Source: Nostoc sp. 'Peltigera membranacea cyanobiont' 210A
GTDB taxonomy: Bacteria; Cyanobacteriota; Cyanobacteriia; Cyanobacteriales; Nostocaceae
Assembly (NCBI RefSeq): GCF_002246015.1
Contig: NZ_NOLJ01000002.1
Location: forward strand, 524,449 to 588,448
Direction: 5' to 3'
Length of the DNA stretch: 64,000 bases
The translations under genes were made by a program, and so were the position numbers. The notes under the pieces are model-generated. The model ran no database searches and was not told where the DNA came from. It saw only the letters and a list, made by a program, of their open reading frames with translations. Of the stretch, positions 17,609 through 26,621 are shown piece after piece (position 1 is the stretch's first letter; every line of letters begins with the position of its first letter).

Positions 17609-17920
17609 ATGTCAATTTACGTCGGAAACCTGTCCTATCAGGTTACAGAAGAGGACCTAAAGCAGGCTTTTGCAGAATACGGAACAGTAAATCGTGTTCA
17701 ACTACCCACAGATCGGGAAACAGGCCGGCCTCGTGGGTTCGCTTTTGTGGAAATGGAATCAGACACACAAGAACAAGCTGCCATAGATGCACTTGATGGT
17801 GCTGAGTGGATGGGACGTGATTTGAAAGTGAACAAAGCTAAACCTCGTGAGGAAAGAAGCAGTTCTCCTCGTGGTAGCTGGGGTGGCGGTAATGCCCGCC
17901 GCAACAATAATCGCTACTAA
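17609..17920 (+). CDS. RRM RNA-binding protein, cold-regulated Rbp type
   Basis: A 103-residue protein. The start MSIYVGNLSYQVTEEDL at 17609 follows CGGAG; an in-frame TTG at 17546 is less likely. One complete RRM is present with RNP2 (IYVGNL) and RNP1 (RGFAFVEM), then a short Arg/Ser/Gly-rich tail ending NARRNNNRY. This is the size and form of the Rbp proteins that Anabaena induces in the cold and that have been linked to mRNA localisation. It is followed after 123 nt by rpsU, a pairing described for Anabaena rbpA genes. Confidence 0.92.
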   Translation: MSIYVGNLSYQVTEEDLKQAFAEYGTVNRVQLPTDRETGRPRGFAFVEMESDTQEQAAIDALDGAEWMGRDLKVNKAKPREERSSSPRGSWGGGNARRNNNRY

Positions 17921-18043
17921 GTCGATTCCTGAAAATTTCACATTTAGAGTCTCCAGCAGATAAAGCTAAAGGCTAGATTCTGCTGGAATATTTTATTTGG
18001 TATTTAGTCCTGAACTATTCATCCACATTAAGGAGGAATGAGA

Positions 18044-18238
18044 ATGACACAAGTAGTTTTAGGGGAGAATGAAGGTATTGAATCAGCCTTGAGAAGATTT
18101 AAACGGGAAGTTTCTAAAGCAGGAATTTTCCAAGATATGAGAAAAAAGCGTCACTTTGAGACACCGATAGAAAAAGAGAAGCGTAAAGCAATTGCTAGGC
18201 ACAAACAACGTCGTCAACAACGTTCTCGCTTCAATTAA
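18044..18238 (+). CDS. rpsU: 30S ribosomal protein S21
   Basis: A 64-residue basic protein: [20 protein letters not shown], then [36 protein letters not shown]. The ATG at 18044 is chosen because AGGAGG (18031-18036) sits 7 nt upstream; the earlier ATG at 18038 is too close to it. S21 helps initiation on the 30S subunit. Located behind the RRM gene, it is probably co-regulated by temperature. Confidence 0.95.
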   Translation: MTQVVLGENEGIESALRRFKREVSKAGIFQDMRKKRHFETPIEKEKRKAIARHKQRRQQRSRFN

Positions 18239-18731
18239 AAGTCCAAGCAAATTTGCCCTTCCATTTGACATCTAGCCAGCATCTCTTCATTGTTGCCATA
18301 CTTCCGGCAAGCCACAAGTAATTAGGCATACATCAATCAATAAACAAGCTGTTCGTAGTAGCGCTGTACTGTTTTTTCAGCGCTACTAACTGTATATATT
18401 TTGAATTGCGTTAACTAAGTAGGCATAATTAAACATACAATAAAATCCTAGTTTGTAGTGAGCGATTCATCGCTCATAGCAAGGTTTATCAGGACTAAAG
18501 TCCTTACTGCAAACTTTAATTTATTTATACATAGCTACTTAGAGCAGTTCGTAGAGACGCACAGCTAGCTATGCGCCCATCACTTATACCTGATTTCACA
18601 AAGAAGCGCTATAGTTTGTTGAGTTCTCTTTACGGAACTCGCAGCAATATAAATGTATTCTCCCTCTGTATCCATAAAGTATTGTAGATATCGTTAGTCT
18701 GCAATCTCTGGCTCTGGATTTTGAAATAAAA
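18239..18731. other. Spacer with hairpin and dispersed repeat
   Basis: TAGTAGCGCTG (18356-18366) and CAGCGCTACTA (18378-18388) form an 11-bp stem around a loop that contains T6. This could be a terminator for rpsU, although no T-run follows the stem. The segment 18484-18529 is a second copy of the TTTATCAGGACTAAAGTC repeat at 992-1037. No gene seen. Confidence 0.55.
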
Positions 18732-19454
18732 ATGTTACGACTTTATCATTTATTACTAGGCTCTATTTTGCTGGTGTCAATACCGGTGGGAGCGAAATTT
18801 CTTCTACCCCAATTTTCTCCACCCAAAGTAGTAAAAACTCCTACCGTTGCCAAACTTCCCAACTCTAATCAGGGAAATATCTGGCAGAAAATTCTGGGAA
18901 GTGCTGCTGCTCCAACTAACTGGCAAGTTGCTCCCTGTGAAGGAAATGCACCGCTGTTGTGTGTCTCCTCCAAAGGAAAACGTTTGGGTACAGTTGAGAT
19001 TAACATTTATCCACTAGCAAACAATGAGGATTTACGAAAGAAACTCTTAGCAGCTGGTATTCCAACTGCTTCCCTAGTAGACTACCAAAGTCCCAAGTAC
19101 CAAACCCAATTATTACCAGTACTTAAGACTTGGGTTGCAGACCACTACGCTGCGTTTGCCAAAGATCGTCAGGGTAAATATGGAAAACAGATTACTTTCT
19201 CATCCTACCCACCGCAACCAGTACCCGTTGGTAAGCTTCAGGGAATCCGCTATGGGTTCGCTGAACTCAATCAACAAGGTGGAGTACAAGAGCAACATAT
19301 CGGTCATGTTGCCTTTGATGGCACTAAACTTTACGTAATTACCACTGCATTTGACACAGGTAGGCAAACAGGTAAGTTTGATAAACTAGAAAACTTGGCT
19401 ATTTTTCAACCTTACTTGTATGCGATCGCAGCAGATTTGCATTTACCCCAATAG
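18732..19454 (+). CDS. Hypothetical secreted or membrane-anchored protein, 240 aa
   Basis: A 240-residue protein. Residues 1-25 form an N-terminal hydrophobic segment (LLLGSILLVSIPVGAKFLL), a signal peptide or anchor. A Pro/Lys-rich linker (FSPPKVVKTPTVAKLP) leads to a globular domain with two cysteines in APCEGNAPLLCVSS, and later PVGKLQGIRYGFAEL. Probably periplasmic. I recognise no family with certainty; it looks cyanobacteria-specific. It begins at an ATG after a repeat-rich spacer. Confidence 0.65.
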   Translation: MLRLYHLLLGSILLVSIPVGAKFLLPQFSPPKVVKTPTVAKLPNSNQGNIWQKILGSAAAPTNWQVAPCEGNAPLLCVSSKGKRLGTVEINIYPLANNEDLRKKLLAAGIPTASLVDYQSPKYQTQLLPVLKTWVADHYAAFAKDRQGKYGKQITFSSYPPQPVPVGKLQGIRYGFAELNQQGGVQEQHIGHVAFDGTKLYVITTAFDTGRQTGKFDKLENLAIFQPYLYAIAADLHLPQ

Positions 19455-19540
19455 GCCTTGGGTTAGGAGGTTACAGGTTACAGGTAATAGGGAATAATTT
19501 GTCCCCTGTAACCTGTAACCTTCTTCAATCACCCATCAAC

Positions 19541-20428
19541 CTAAATCTCAGCCACCGCGCGTTCAATCAAGCGATGTGCTAAAGTTTGCGTGCCAGTGTG
19601 CTCATAATAATTTGTTGCTACATCCAGGAATGCTGCGAGGTAGTCCAACTTGTCATCAGCAATATCGGTAAAACTTTGCAAGTTGTGGACAACCTTTTGC
19701 GGCGTTAAATTATTGGCGCTAACTAACCCACTCATCCAACCTTTCACAGAGTCAAAGCTTTCGCCGATAAAGTTGAGTTTACTGCCGGCGTTGCTCCCTG
19801 GAATCACATCTTTGATGTTTTGGAAAGTCGAGTTTTGTTCTAACTCCTGTGGATTTGTTTGATTCAGCCCAGATATCGCTTTGCTGATAAAATCTGGGCC
19901 CAAAGGTATCAAACCATCAACGCAAACTAACGCTACCATGCGGATCAGCGACTCACCACTATACTCACCTAAAGAGGCGACAAAATCCCCAATACTGTCT
20001 CCCGGAATGCCGTTAATTTGACAGAAGGCTACCAACTCAGCCACTAATTTTAATGTCAAATCAATGGTTTGGGCTTTGTCAGGTTTAGGAGTGACAGAGT
20101 TTAAAAAACCCAACAGAGGAATTTTTTCGCCGACTTTGTTAGCTAAAGCTGCTGCACCAAGTGCTCTATCTGTAGCATCAACTGTTTGATATAACCACAA
20201 AGCTGTTTGGTATCCTTGGGATTTATCGTTGAATAGATAAATCGCTCTTTCGCCAATTTGCTGAATTAAATCTTCGTCGTCTTCGCCAGTGACTTTCTTA
20301 ATAGTGTTGACAAAGCCGACGGTGTTTTGCCACTCTCCAGGAGCAACAAAATCGAGGGACTTCAACATAGAAACAGTCAAGCCGCCAGTTGGCAATTGAT
20401 CGACCAACTCAACAATCGATTTGCTCAC
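19541..20428 (-). CDS. Hypothetical cyanobacterial protein, 295 aa
   Basis: A 295-residue soluble, mainly helical protein with GTG start at 20428 supported by AAGGAGA 6 nt upstream. There is no signal peptide. Stretches such as GERAIYLFNDKSQGYQTALWLY and IADDKLDYLAAFLDVATNYYEHTGTQ suggest a repeated helical-bundle fold. No catalytic motif. The lipoprotein gene 48 nt upstream on the same strand suggests an operon. Function unknown. Confidence 0.65.
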   Translation of the reverse strand: MSKSIVELVDQLPTGGLTVSMLKSLDFVAPGEWQNTVGFVNTIKKVTGEDDEDLIQQIGERAIYLFNDKSQGYQTALWLYQTVDATDRALGAAALANKVGEKIPLLGFLNSVTPKPDKAQTIDLTLKLVAELVAFCQINGIPGDSIGDFVASLGEYSGESLIRMVALVCVDGLIPLGPDFISKAISGLNQTNPQELEQNSTFQNIKDVIPGSNAGSKLNFIGESFDSVKGWMSGLVSANNLTPQKVVHNLQSFTDIADDKLDYLAAFLDVATNYYEHTGTQTLAHRLIERAVAEI

Positions 20429-20476
20429 AAAAATCTCCTTATTTAGGTTTTATGATCTGAATGTTAGTAGTGCAAA

Positions 20477-20986
20477 TCATTTCAGTCTAGCTAGACCATT
20501 AAGATTAAACTTCTCTAGCCAATCTGCGCGATCGCTAGCTGTAAATGATGAATCACGAGAAAGTGCTTTTACTTGGTACTTACCTACCAAAATTGCAGTT
20601 TGCGTTTTACCAACTTCTATTGCGGGATAACCGCCAATTTTTTTAGTGCTTTTCGAGAACTTTGCTGCTGCACTGGGTGTGCTAGTAGTATCAGAAATAG
20701 ACAGCACCGCTATATCTTTACCGCCTTTTTTCAACTTCGCTTCCGCAAAGCCTTTTTTCTCTTGGGTATAGACGCGTTGGTAGCCATCACCAGCTTTTGG
20801 GAAAAGTTTATTAAATTCGCTACCCTGAGTTGCGGTTTTAGCTACCGCAAGACCCTTTTTCTGTTGAGTACTTTCTTTTTGCGCCTGGTCAAAACGTCCA
20901 GGTGTTTTTGGGCTACAGGCTGTTGTCAGTAGTACCACTGACAGCAACAAAGCGGCTACTACCCTACGCCCACGGTGTAAAATCAT
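20477..20986 (-). CDS. Hypothetical lipoprotein, 169 aa
   Basis: A 169-residue protein with a type-II signal peptide: basic start MILHRGRRVV, hydrophobic ALLLSVVLL and lipobox TTAC-S (Cys24), so a lipid-anchored protein. The mature part is Lys-rich with AQKESTQQKKGLAVAK, KKGGKDIAVLSISDT and GGYPAIEVGKTQTAILVGKYQVKAL. The start follows an AAGGAAAAG purine run. It lies 48 nt upstream of a hypothetical gene, probably in one operon. No recognised family. Confidence 0.7.
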   Translation of the reverse strand: MILHRGRRVVAALLLSVVLLTTACSPKTPGRFDQAQKESTQQKKGLAVAKTATQGSEFNKLFPKAGDGYQRVYTQEKKGFAEAKLKKGGKDIAVLSISDTTSTPSAAAKFSKSTKKIGGYPAIEVGKTQTAILVGKYQVKALSRDSSFTASDRADWLEKFNLNGLARLK

Positions 20987-21180
20987 TCTTGGCTTTTCCT
21001 TATAGTTGAGCTTTCAGGCAATTATCTGCGCTGCTAGCAATTATTACCCGTAAAATTTACTTTTTGATAATTATTGCCTAAGTTCTTAAATATAGAGGTC
21101 TAGTTTTGATGTAATACCCATCATTTTGCACTTCAAAAAAAAGTTCAATGCCATACTCAACGTAGCAATTAATGCAATGC

Positions 21181-21209
21181 AAAAACGCCCCCCCTTTCGG
21201 GAGAGCGTC
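21181..21209 (-). terminator. Intrinsic terminator of psbA
   Basis: On the minus strand a G/C-rich stem (ACGCTCTCCC with GGGGGGCGT, GAAA loop, one or two G-U pairs) runs straight into TTTTT, about 45 nt after the psbA stop codon. Confidence 0.8.
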
Positions 21210-21252
21210 TTTCGTCTACAGATAAACTTGAAGACTATATCTCAGATTACGA

Positions 21253-22335
21253 TTAACCGTTGATAGCAGGAGCAGTAAGAGCTACAGGAGCAGAATCGCC
21301 AGCAGCCAAATCTAGAGGGAAGTTGTGAGCGTTGCGCTCGTGCATTACTTCCATACCCAGGTTAGCGCGGTTGATTACATCCGCCCAAGTTGCAATCACA
21401 CGACCTTCAGAGTCAATGATTGATTGGTTGAAGTTGAAACCGTTCAAGTTGAACGCCATTGTGCTTACACCCAAGGCGGTGAACCAGATGCCGATTACAG
21501 GCCATGCTGCTAAGAAGAAGTGCAGTGAACGGCTGTTGTTGAAAGAAGCGTATTGGAAGATTAAACGACCGAAGTAGCCGTGGGCTGCAACGATGTTGTA
21601 GGTTTCTTCTTCTTGACCGAACTTGTAACCGTAGTTAAGAGACTCGGTTTCAGTTGTTTCACGAACCAAGGAAGATGTAACCAAAGAACCGTGCATTGCA
21701 CTGAACAAACTTCCGCCGAATACACCAGCTACACCTAATTGGTGGAAGGGGTGCATCAAGATGTTGTGTTCTGCTTGGAACACGATCATGAAGTTGAAGG
21801 TTCCGCTTATTCCCAAAGGCATACCATCAGAGAATGATCCTTGTCCGATGGGGTATACCAAGAATACTGCACTTGCTGCTGCTACTGGAGCAGAATATGC
21901 GATCGCAATCCAAGGACGCATACCTAAGCGGTAGGATAATTCCCATTCACGACCCATGTAGCAGAATATGCCAATCAGGAAGTGGAAAATTACCAATTGG
22001 TAAGGACCGCCGTTGTACAACCACTCATCAAGAGAAGCTGCTTCCCAAATTGGGTAGAAGTGTAAGCCGATAGCGTTGGAGGAAGGAACAACTGCACCAG
22101 AGATGATGTTGTTTCCGTAGATTAAGGAACCTGCAACAGGTTCGCGGATACCATCAATGTCTACTGGAGGAGCGGCGATGAAGGCGATTACGAAGCAAGC
22201 GGTAGCCGCTAGCAAGGTTGGAATCATTACTACGCCGAACCAACCGATGTAGATCCGGTTGTTGGTGCTGGTGATCCATTCGCAGAATCGATCCCATACG
22301 TTGGCGCTTTCGCGACGTTGTAAGGTTGCTGTCAT
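21253..22335 (-). CDS. psbA: Photosystem II reaction-centre protein D1, Glu130 form
   Basis: A 360-residue thylakoid membrane protein with five helices that carries the primary charge-separation cofactors and most Mn-cluster ligands. The sequence is complete: [33 protein letters not shown], and the C-terminal [13 protein letters not shown], with CtpA processing after Ala344 and a 16-residue extension. Position 130 (CYMGRE) is Glu. In cyanobacteria Glu130 marks the high-light D1:2-type isoform, while Gln130 marks D1:1. A strong terminator follows, and a sigma70-like promoter precedes it. Confidence 0.98.
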   Translation of the reverse strand: MTATLQRRESANVWDRFCEWITSTNNRIYIGWFGVVMIPTLLAATACFVIAFIAAPPVDIDGIREPVAGSLIYGNNIISGAVVPSSNAIGLHFYPIWEAASLDEWLYNGGPYQLVIFHFLIGIFCYMGREWELSYRLGMRPWIAIAYSAPVAAASAVFLVYPIGQGSFSDGMPLGISGTFNFMIVFQAEHNILMHPFHQLGVAGVFGGSLFSAMHGSLVTSSLVRETTETESLNYGYKFGQEEETYNIVAAHGYFGRLIFQYASFNNSRSLHFFLAAWPVIGIWFTALGVSTMAFNLNGFNFNQSIIDSEGRVIATWADVINRANLGMEVMHERNAHNFPLDLAAGDSAPVALTAPAING

Positions 22336-22396
22336 TGTTTTATAAGTGCGGTTAGTTATTTATGAATCAGGCGGTAAAGTCTTTGCCTGTGAATCT

Positions 22397-22426
22397 ACTT
22401 TACAATGCTTTACAATTTTTAATCAA
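22397..22426 (-). promoter_or_regulatory. Candidate psbA promoter
   Basis: On the minus strand TTGATT (22426-22421) and TAAAGT (22402-22397), spaced 18 nt, fit -35 and -10 boxes about 60 nt upstream of the psbA start codon. No strong Shine-Dalgarno sequence precedes the ATG. Assigned by eye only. Confidence 0.4.
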
Positions 22427-22649
22427 CTTTTATTACTTCAGTAAAACTGATGTAAGTCATTAGGTTTACTTATTTAAGCTCGATCTTTCTAGTGTTTGCA
22501 GGTGTTCCAAATACAGTGAACATATAATTTAGATATGTTTACTCTGGTGTCAGCGCTGAAAAGATAAAATAGAAAGGAACGTTGTTGTTATCGACTCTGA
22601 ATAAACAGTTGATATGAATTACTACCAGAGTTAGGAGGGAAGGTGTGAC

Positions 22650-23015
22650 ATGACAATTACTCTAAATCACACCATAGTGCCCGCACATGACAAAGAAGCA
22701 TCGGCGAGGTTGTTTGCAAAAATTTTCGGTTTAGAGGTCGAGCTTCCCGTTGGTCACTTCGCTGCTGTGCATATAAATGATGCATTAACGCTCGACTTCG
22801 CCGACGCTGAAGCGTTCGAGCCACATCATTATGCGTTCCATGTCAGTGATGAAGAATTTGATGCAATTTTTGCACGCGTCAAAGAAGCGGGTATTGAATA
22901 CAGTAGCGACCCCATGCATCAGAATAAAGGACAAATTAACCACAGAAAGGAAGGTCGTGGCTTCTATTTCTATGACTCCGATGGCCACAACTTAGAATTA
23001 TTAACCCGTGCATAG
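22650..23015 (+). CDS. VOC (glyoxalase-like) family protein
   Basis: A 121-residue protein with an AGGAGGG ribosome-binding site upstream of the ATG. Two VOC half-modules: LNHTIVPAHDKEASARLFAK near the start and HHYAFHVSDEEFDAIFARVK.., YFYDSDGHNLELLTRA at the end. Candidate metal ligands are His7, His in HYAFHV and Glu in HNLELL. Divergent from psbA across a 314-bp region. Substrate unknown. Confidence 0.88.
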   Translation: MTITLNHTIVPAHDKEASARLFAKIFGLEVELPVGHFAAVHINDALTLDFADAEAFEPHHYAFHVSDEEFDAIFARVKEAGIEYSSDPMHQNKGQINHRKEGRGFYFYDSDGHNLELLTRA

Positions 23016-23190
23016 ATTTTTGACATCAGGTCAAGTCGCTTCGCTCCAATTAAAAATTAAAAATTATTAATTAGAAATTGAATAAACAAATTTTAATTAA
23101 TAATTTTTAATTGCCGAAGGGTGGGAGCTTGTACGCCAAATTAATTAAAAATTATTAGTCTTAATTTTTAATTAAAAAAAGGTCAATGCA
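23016..23190. repeat. AT-rich AATTAAAAATTA tract
   Basis: Repeated AATTAAAAATT / AATTTTTAATT units form several overlapping inverted repeats around the insert GCCGAAGGGTGGGAGCTTG. They could act as a bidirectional terminator for the convergent genes on both sides. No gene. Confidence 0.55.
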
Positions 23191-24480
23191 TTACTTCTTG
23201 ACTAAGAAATATGCTGTGGCATAGTCCGGTAATTGGCTGATATTCTGCCCAAATTCTGTTTTATTCTTAAAAATACCAGCCAAAAAATCGAGCTGATAAA
23301 GATTGGGTAAAAATGCTCCGCCTGTATCGGCGATGACTCCCATTTGCAGATGTTTGCGCCCACCTTGAGTATGCTCAATCACAACCACCTTACCTAAACC
23401 AATATTTAAAACATCTCCAGCAAAAGTAACTCCGGGTTTGATAGAAATTTTTGCATCTATTTTGTATCCATAGCCTTTAATATCATCAACTTCTCTAAAA
23501 TACCAATAACGCTTTTGTGCTGTTGCCTTTAATCCGCGGATATAAGCTATTCCATTGTTTCTATCTACATTAAAAAAGGCCTTATCACCATCGGTAAAAT
23601 TAATCAGGATTGTTCCTTCCATAATTGCTTCTTCTAAGCCGTTTCTGGTTAGATAAGCAAGAGTGTTAACTTTTCCAAATTCTCTACCACCTGGTTCATA
23701 AATACCAGACAAAACATCTTGCTTTGTGTATCGAGTGTAGAACTTATCGTTATTAGAGTTGTCTTTTAAGCTATAAATTGGTATATTAAAAGTAGAGGTT
23801 TTCTTGCGGGAACCAGGGTGAGTAAATACAGCATATTTGGTAATTCGTAATTGTTTTTGCTGTTTACTTTTAGGGTTGTAGGCAGACCATTTAATAACTC
23901 GGAAATTGGTATTAATAAAATTAGAGTCTTGTAAACGAGTAGCCCGATTATTAGCAATATCCTCCTTCAAAACAGCAATCATGAAATCTAAAGTTTTGAG
24001 GACATCTGGTACAGTAACTCCTTGAGTAGCAAGCACTCCTGTACGCATAATATCTGGGTCTTGGGAAGCATAATCTTGAAAATATTTTCTAGTATTAACG
24101 AGAACAGTTAATAAATCTCCTTGATTGAATTTAACCTTACTATTTGGGAGTTTTCCTGGAGTAGCAATTTGGCTGCCATTAATGTTAAATTTATATTTTT
24201 TGAACTCATCAACAACTGGATAAGGTGCAGATGCTGCTAACAAATTCTGTCGAGATGAAAAAGCATTTGGAAGCCTTGAGTTAAGTTGTTCGGCAGCTTG
24301 ATTTGAGGTCAGAGAAATCTGTGATTGAAGTAGGGCAGAATTTTCTTGTTGAGTAAATGAGTGATTTTCTTGAGCTAGTTGTTTAGTTTTTGAGTGGGTA
24401 TATAGATAACTACTTGCTAAACTGACAATTAATAAGGCAGCAGAACCTACTGTAAAGCGGAATTTTTTGCTAAATAACAT
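23191..24480 (-). CDS. Membrane-anchored protein with 3D (MltA-type) C-terminal motif
   Basis: A 429-residue protein. Residues 8-28 are a signal anchor (RFTVGSAALLIVSLASSYLY), followed by a Gln/Ser-rich linker. The central part (VKFNQGDLLTVLVNTRKYFQDYASQDPD) and late region (YIRGLKATAQKRYWYF) are unfamiliar. The end HLQMGVIADTGGAFLPNLYQLDFLAGIF resembles the 3D motif (conserved Asp residues in a double-psi barrel) of MltA/YabE-like wall enzymes, with departures from consensus. A periplasmic, perhaps wall-associated role is inferred. It lies downstream of murG on the same strand with a 25-nt gap, consistent with a shared transcript. Confidence 0.5.
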   Translation of the reverse strand: MLFSKKFRFTVGSAALLIVSLASSYLYTHSKTKQLAQENHSFTQQENSALLQSQISLTSNQAAEQLNSRLPNAFSSRQNLLAASAPYPVVDEFKKYKFNINGSQIATPGKLPNSKVKFNQGDLLTVLVNTRKYFQDYASQDPDIMRTGVLATQGVTVPDVLKTLDFMIAVLKEDIANNRATRLQDSNFINTNFRVIKWSAYNPKSKQQKQLRITKYAVFTHPGSRKKTSTFNIPIYSLKDNSNNDKFYTRYTKQDVLSGIYEPGGREFGKVNTLAYLTRNGLEEAIMEGTILINFTDGDKAFFNVDRNNGIAYIRGLKATAQKRYWYFREVDDIKGYGYKIDAKISIKPGVTFAGDVLNIGLGKVVVIEHTQGGRKHLQMGVIADTGGAFLPNLYQLDFLAGIFKNKTEFGQNISQLPDYATAYFLVKK

Positions 24481-24505
24481 ATTCTTTAATGCTAAATAAT
24501 TAACG

Positions 24506-25579
24506 TTATGTTTCTATCACCTCACGCACTAACTGCGCCAGCTTTTCCGCACTATCAGGAACTGCGATCGCATAAGCTTTTTCCCCCATCTTTACTAACT
24601 CTTGCGGTGACTGCAATAAATTCAACACATGATTTTGCAATACTTCAGTCGTCAACTCAGATTGCTTCAACGTTAACGCTGCACCCGATGAAGTAAATAC
24701 GTCTGCATTGTAAGATTGATGGTCTTCTGCGGCAAAGGGGTAAGGAATCAAAATCGCTGGCGTTCCACATACTGCCAATTCTGTTAAGCTACCTGCGCCA
24801 GAACGACTAATCGCCAAAGAAGCACGTTGCAACAATGCTGCCATATTGTTGTAAAAAGGTAAGGCTATGTACTGTGGGTGTTTGAGACTATCTGCTTCGG
24901 GATCGCGATCGCCAGTTAAATGTACTACATAAATACCAGCATCAAACCAAGCTTTTGCAGATTCGCGCACCAACTTATTTACTGCAACTGCACCCTGGCT
25001 ACCACCAAAAACAACAATTAAAGGCACACCATCAGGAATAGCTAAATCAAGTGGTGCATTAATTGCCCCATCAAGAAATTGCGCTCTTACAGGAGTACCA
25101 ACATAGACATTTTTGGCACGAGGTAAATACTTAGCAGCTACTTCAAATCCCAAGGCTACCGCACTACACCAAGGGCCAAAAAAGCGAGTTACTTTCCCTG
25201 GTAAGGCGTTAGATTCGTGAAAAACCACGGGTAAACCGAGAGAACGTGCCGCAATCACGGCTGGCCCGGCAATGTAACCGCCTGTGGTAAACACCCCTTG
25301 AAAATTTCCCTGTTTGAGAATTCGTCTGACTTCTAGAATCGAAAGGGCGAGTTTACCCAAAATGCGAATCGAGGAAAGTCCAAACCCTTGCTGAAACCCT
25401 TCAACTGCAATAGTATTCAAGGGATACTGTTTGGGGACAAGTTGAGTTTCTAGGCGATCGGGTACTCCCAGCCATTCTATTTGATAATCTGGAAGTTTTT
25501 GCGCCAGGGCGATCGCTGGAAACAAATGTCCACCAGTCCCACTGGCAGCTATTAATAATCGTATCGGTGCGTTTGCCAT
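24506..25579 (-). CDS. murG: UDP-GlcNAc:undecaprenyl-PP-MurNAc-pentapeptide GlcNAc transferase
   Basis: A 357-residue GT28 glycosyltransferase making lipid II at the inner face of the membrane. The ATG at 25579 (MANAPIRLLIAASGTGGHLF) follows AGAGG; a TTG one codon earlier is ignored. Conserved motifs: the Gly-rich SGTGGHLFPA loop, GGYIAGPAVIAAR, VFHESNALPG, VFGGSQGAVAVN, and the nucleotide-binding SRSGAGSLTELAVCGTPAILIPYPFAAEDHQ. Complete length. Followed 25 nt downstream by the 3D-motif gene. Confidence 0.95.
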   Translation of the reverse strand: MANAPIRLLIAASGTGGHLFPAIALAQKLPDYQIEWLGVPDRLETQLVPKQYPLNTIAVEGFQQGFGLSSIRILGKLALSILEVRRILKQGNFQGVFTTGGYIAGPAVIAARSLGLPVVFHESNALPGKVTRFFGPWCSAVALGFEVAAKYLPRAKNVYVGTPVRAQFLDGAINAPLDLAIPDGVPLIVVFGGSQGAVAVNKLVRESAKAWFDAGIYVVHLTGDRDPEADSLKHPQYIALPFYNNMAALLQRASLAISRSGAGSLTELAVCGTPAILIPYPFAAEDHQSYNADVFTSSGAALTLKQSELTTEVLQNHVLNLLQSPQELVKMGEKAYAIAVPDSAEKLAQLVREVIET

Positions 25580-25663
25580 CAAACCTCTACCGTTTAGCGT
25601 CTAGCTTAACTAAGATAAAACAATTTGCTTACTTTCTCTAATCAAATCAGTAAATTCTTACCA

Positions 25664-26503
25664 ATGACTAACATTATTACCGCCTTAGTGAGACGACAAC
25701 TCAAATTTCCAGCAAATATCTGGCTGGTTTCATTCCTGCTAACCATTGGTTTAACAAGCGGTTGGCAACGCACTCAGGCTGCAACACCACAGCAATTATC
25801 CCAAGCCACGACACCGCAAAATGCACCAGCCGATCTGAAAAGCCTGTTGACACAAGTTGATAGCGCCGCCAACCGAGGCGATGTCAAAGGGGTGTTGCAA
25901 TTCTATAGCCCCAATTTCACTCATGGGGATGGATTAAACCTCCAAACCCTAGAAAAGTCTTTGACTTCACTTTGGCAACGATATCCGAAATTGCAATACA
26001 GCACGAAATTGCTATCTTCAAAACCTGAAGCCAATGGGATTATTGCTGAAACAGAAACGAAGATAACTGGCTTACCCTCTGGTAACGGTAATAAGTTGGC
26101 TCTCAATGCGACGATTAAATCGCGTCAGCGTATTGAAGGCGGAAAAATAGTCCGCCAAGATATTTTGTCAGAACGAACCTTGCTTACCTCTGGCAGCAAA
26201 CCGCCCCAAATTGATTTTAAATTACCGCAGCAGGTGCTGGTTGGTCAGAAGTATAATTTTGATGCGATCGTCCAAGAGCCACTTGGTGATGATTTTCTAC
26301 TAGGAACGGCACTAGAGGAACCCATCCAACCAGAAAAATTTCTCAACCCCACACCCGTAGATTTGCAATTACTAACATCTGGCGGACTGTTTAAAGTTGG
26401 ACAAGCACCATCTACCCCAGGTAGCCAATGGGTTTCTGCTGTCATCCTGCGGGGTAATGGGATGACGATGGTAACTCAGCGCTTGCAAGTGGTGAAGAAG
26501 TAG
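25664..26503 (+). CDS. Hypothetical exported protein with SnoaL/NTF2-like region
   Basis: A 279-residue protein. The ATG at 25664 gives a good signal peptide (basic start RRQLKFPANIW, hydrophobic LVSFLLTIGLTSGW, cleavage near TQAAT); an in-frame upstream start at 25625 is less attractive. Residues about 55-150 (LKSLLTQVDSAANRGDVKGV, LQFYSPNF, LEKSLTSLWQRYP) look like an NTF2/SnoaL-type fold. The C-terminal half resembles a beta-sandwich (PQQVLVGQKYNFDAIVQEPL). Divergent from murG by about 85 bp. Function unknown. Confidence 0.6.
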   Translation: MTNIITALVRRQLKFPANIWLVSFLLTIGLTSGWQRTQAATPQQLSQATTPQNAPADLKSLLTQVDSAANRGDVKGVLQFYSPNFTHGDGLNLQTLEKSLTSLWQRYPKLQYSTKLLSSKPEANGIIAETETKITGLPSGNGNKLALNATIKSRQRIEGGKIVRQDILSERTLLTSGSKPPQIDFKLPQQVLVGQKYNFDAIVQEPLGDDFLLGTALEEPIQPEKFLNPTPVDLQLLTSGGLFKVGQAPSTPGSQWVSAVILRGNGMTMVTQRLQVVKK

Positions 26504-26507
26504 TTAG

Positions 26508-26615
26508 GAGTTTGGAGTTTGGAGTTAGGAGTTATAGACCGACTGATGATAAATTATGAACGATGAAACTTCTGCTAATTCATAATTCATAACTGTTAAC
26601 TCCTCACTCCTAACT
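26508..26615. repeat. Heptanucleotide-type repeats in inverted arrangement
   Basis: GTTAGGAGTTTGGAG units at the left end are mirrored by CTCCTCACTCCTAAC units at the right end. A similar paired block lies at 38980-39047. These short tandem repeats are characteristic of heterocyst-forming cyanobacteria. Confidence 0.6.
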
Positions 26616-26621
26616 ATCCTA

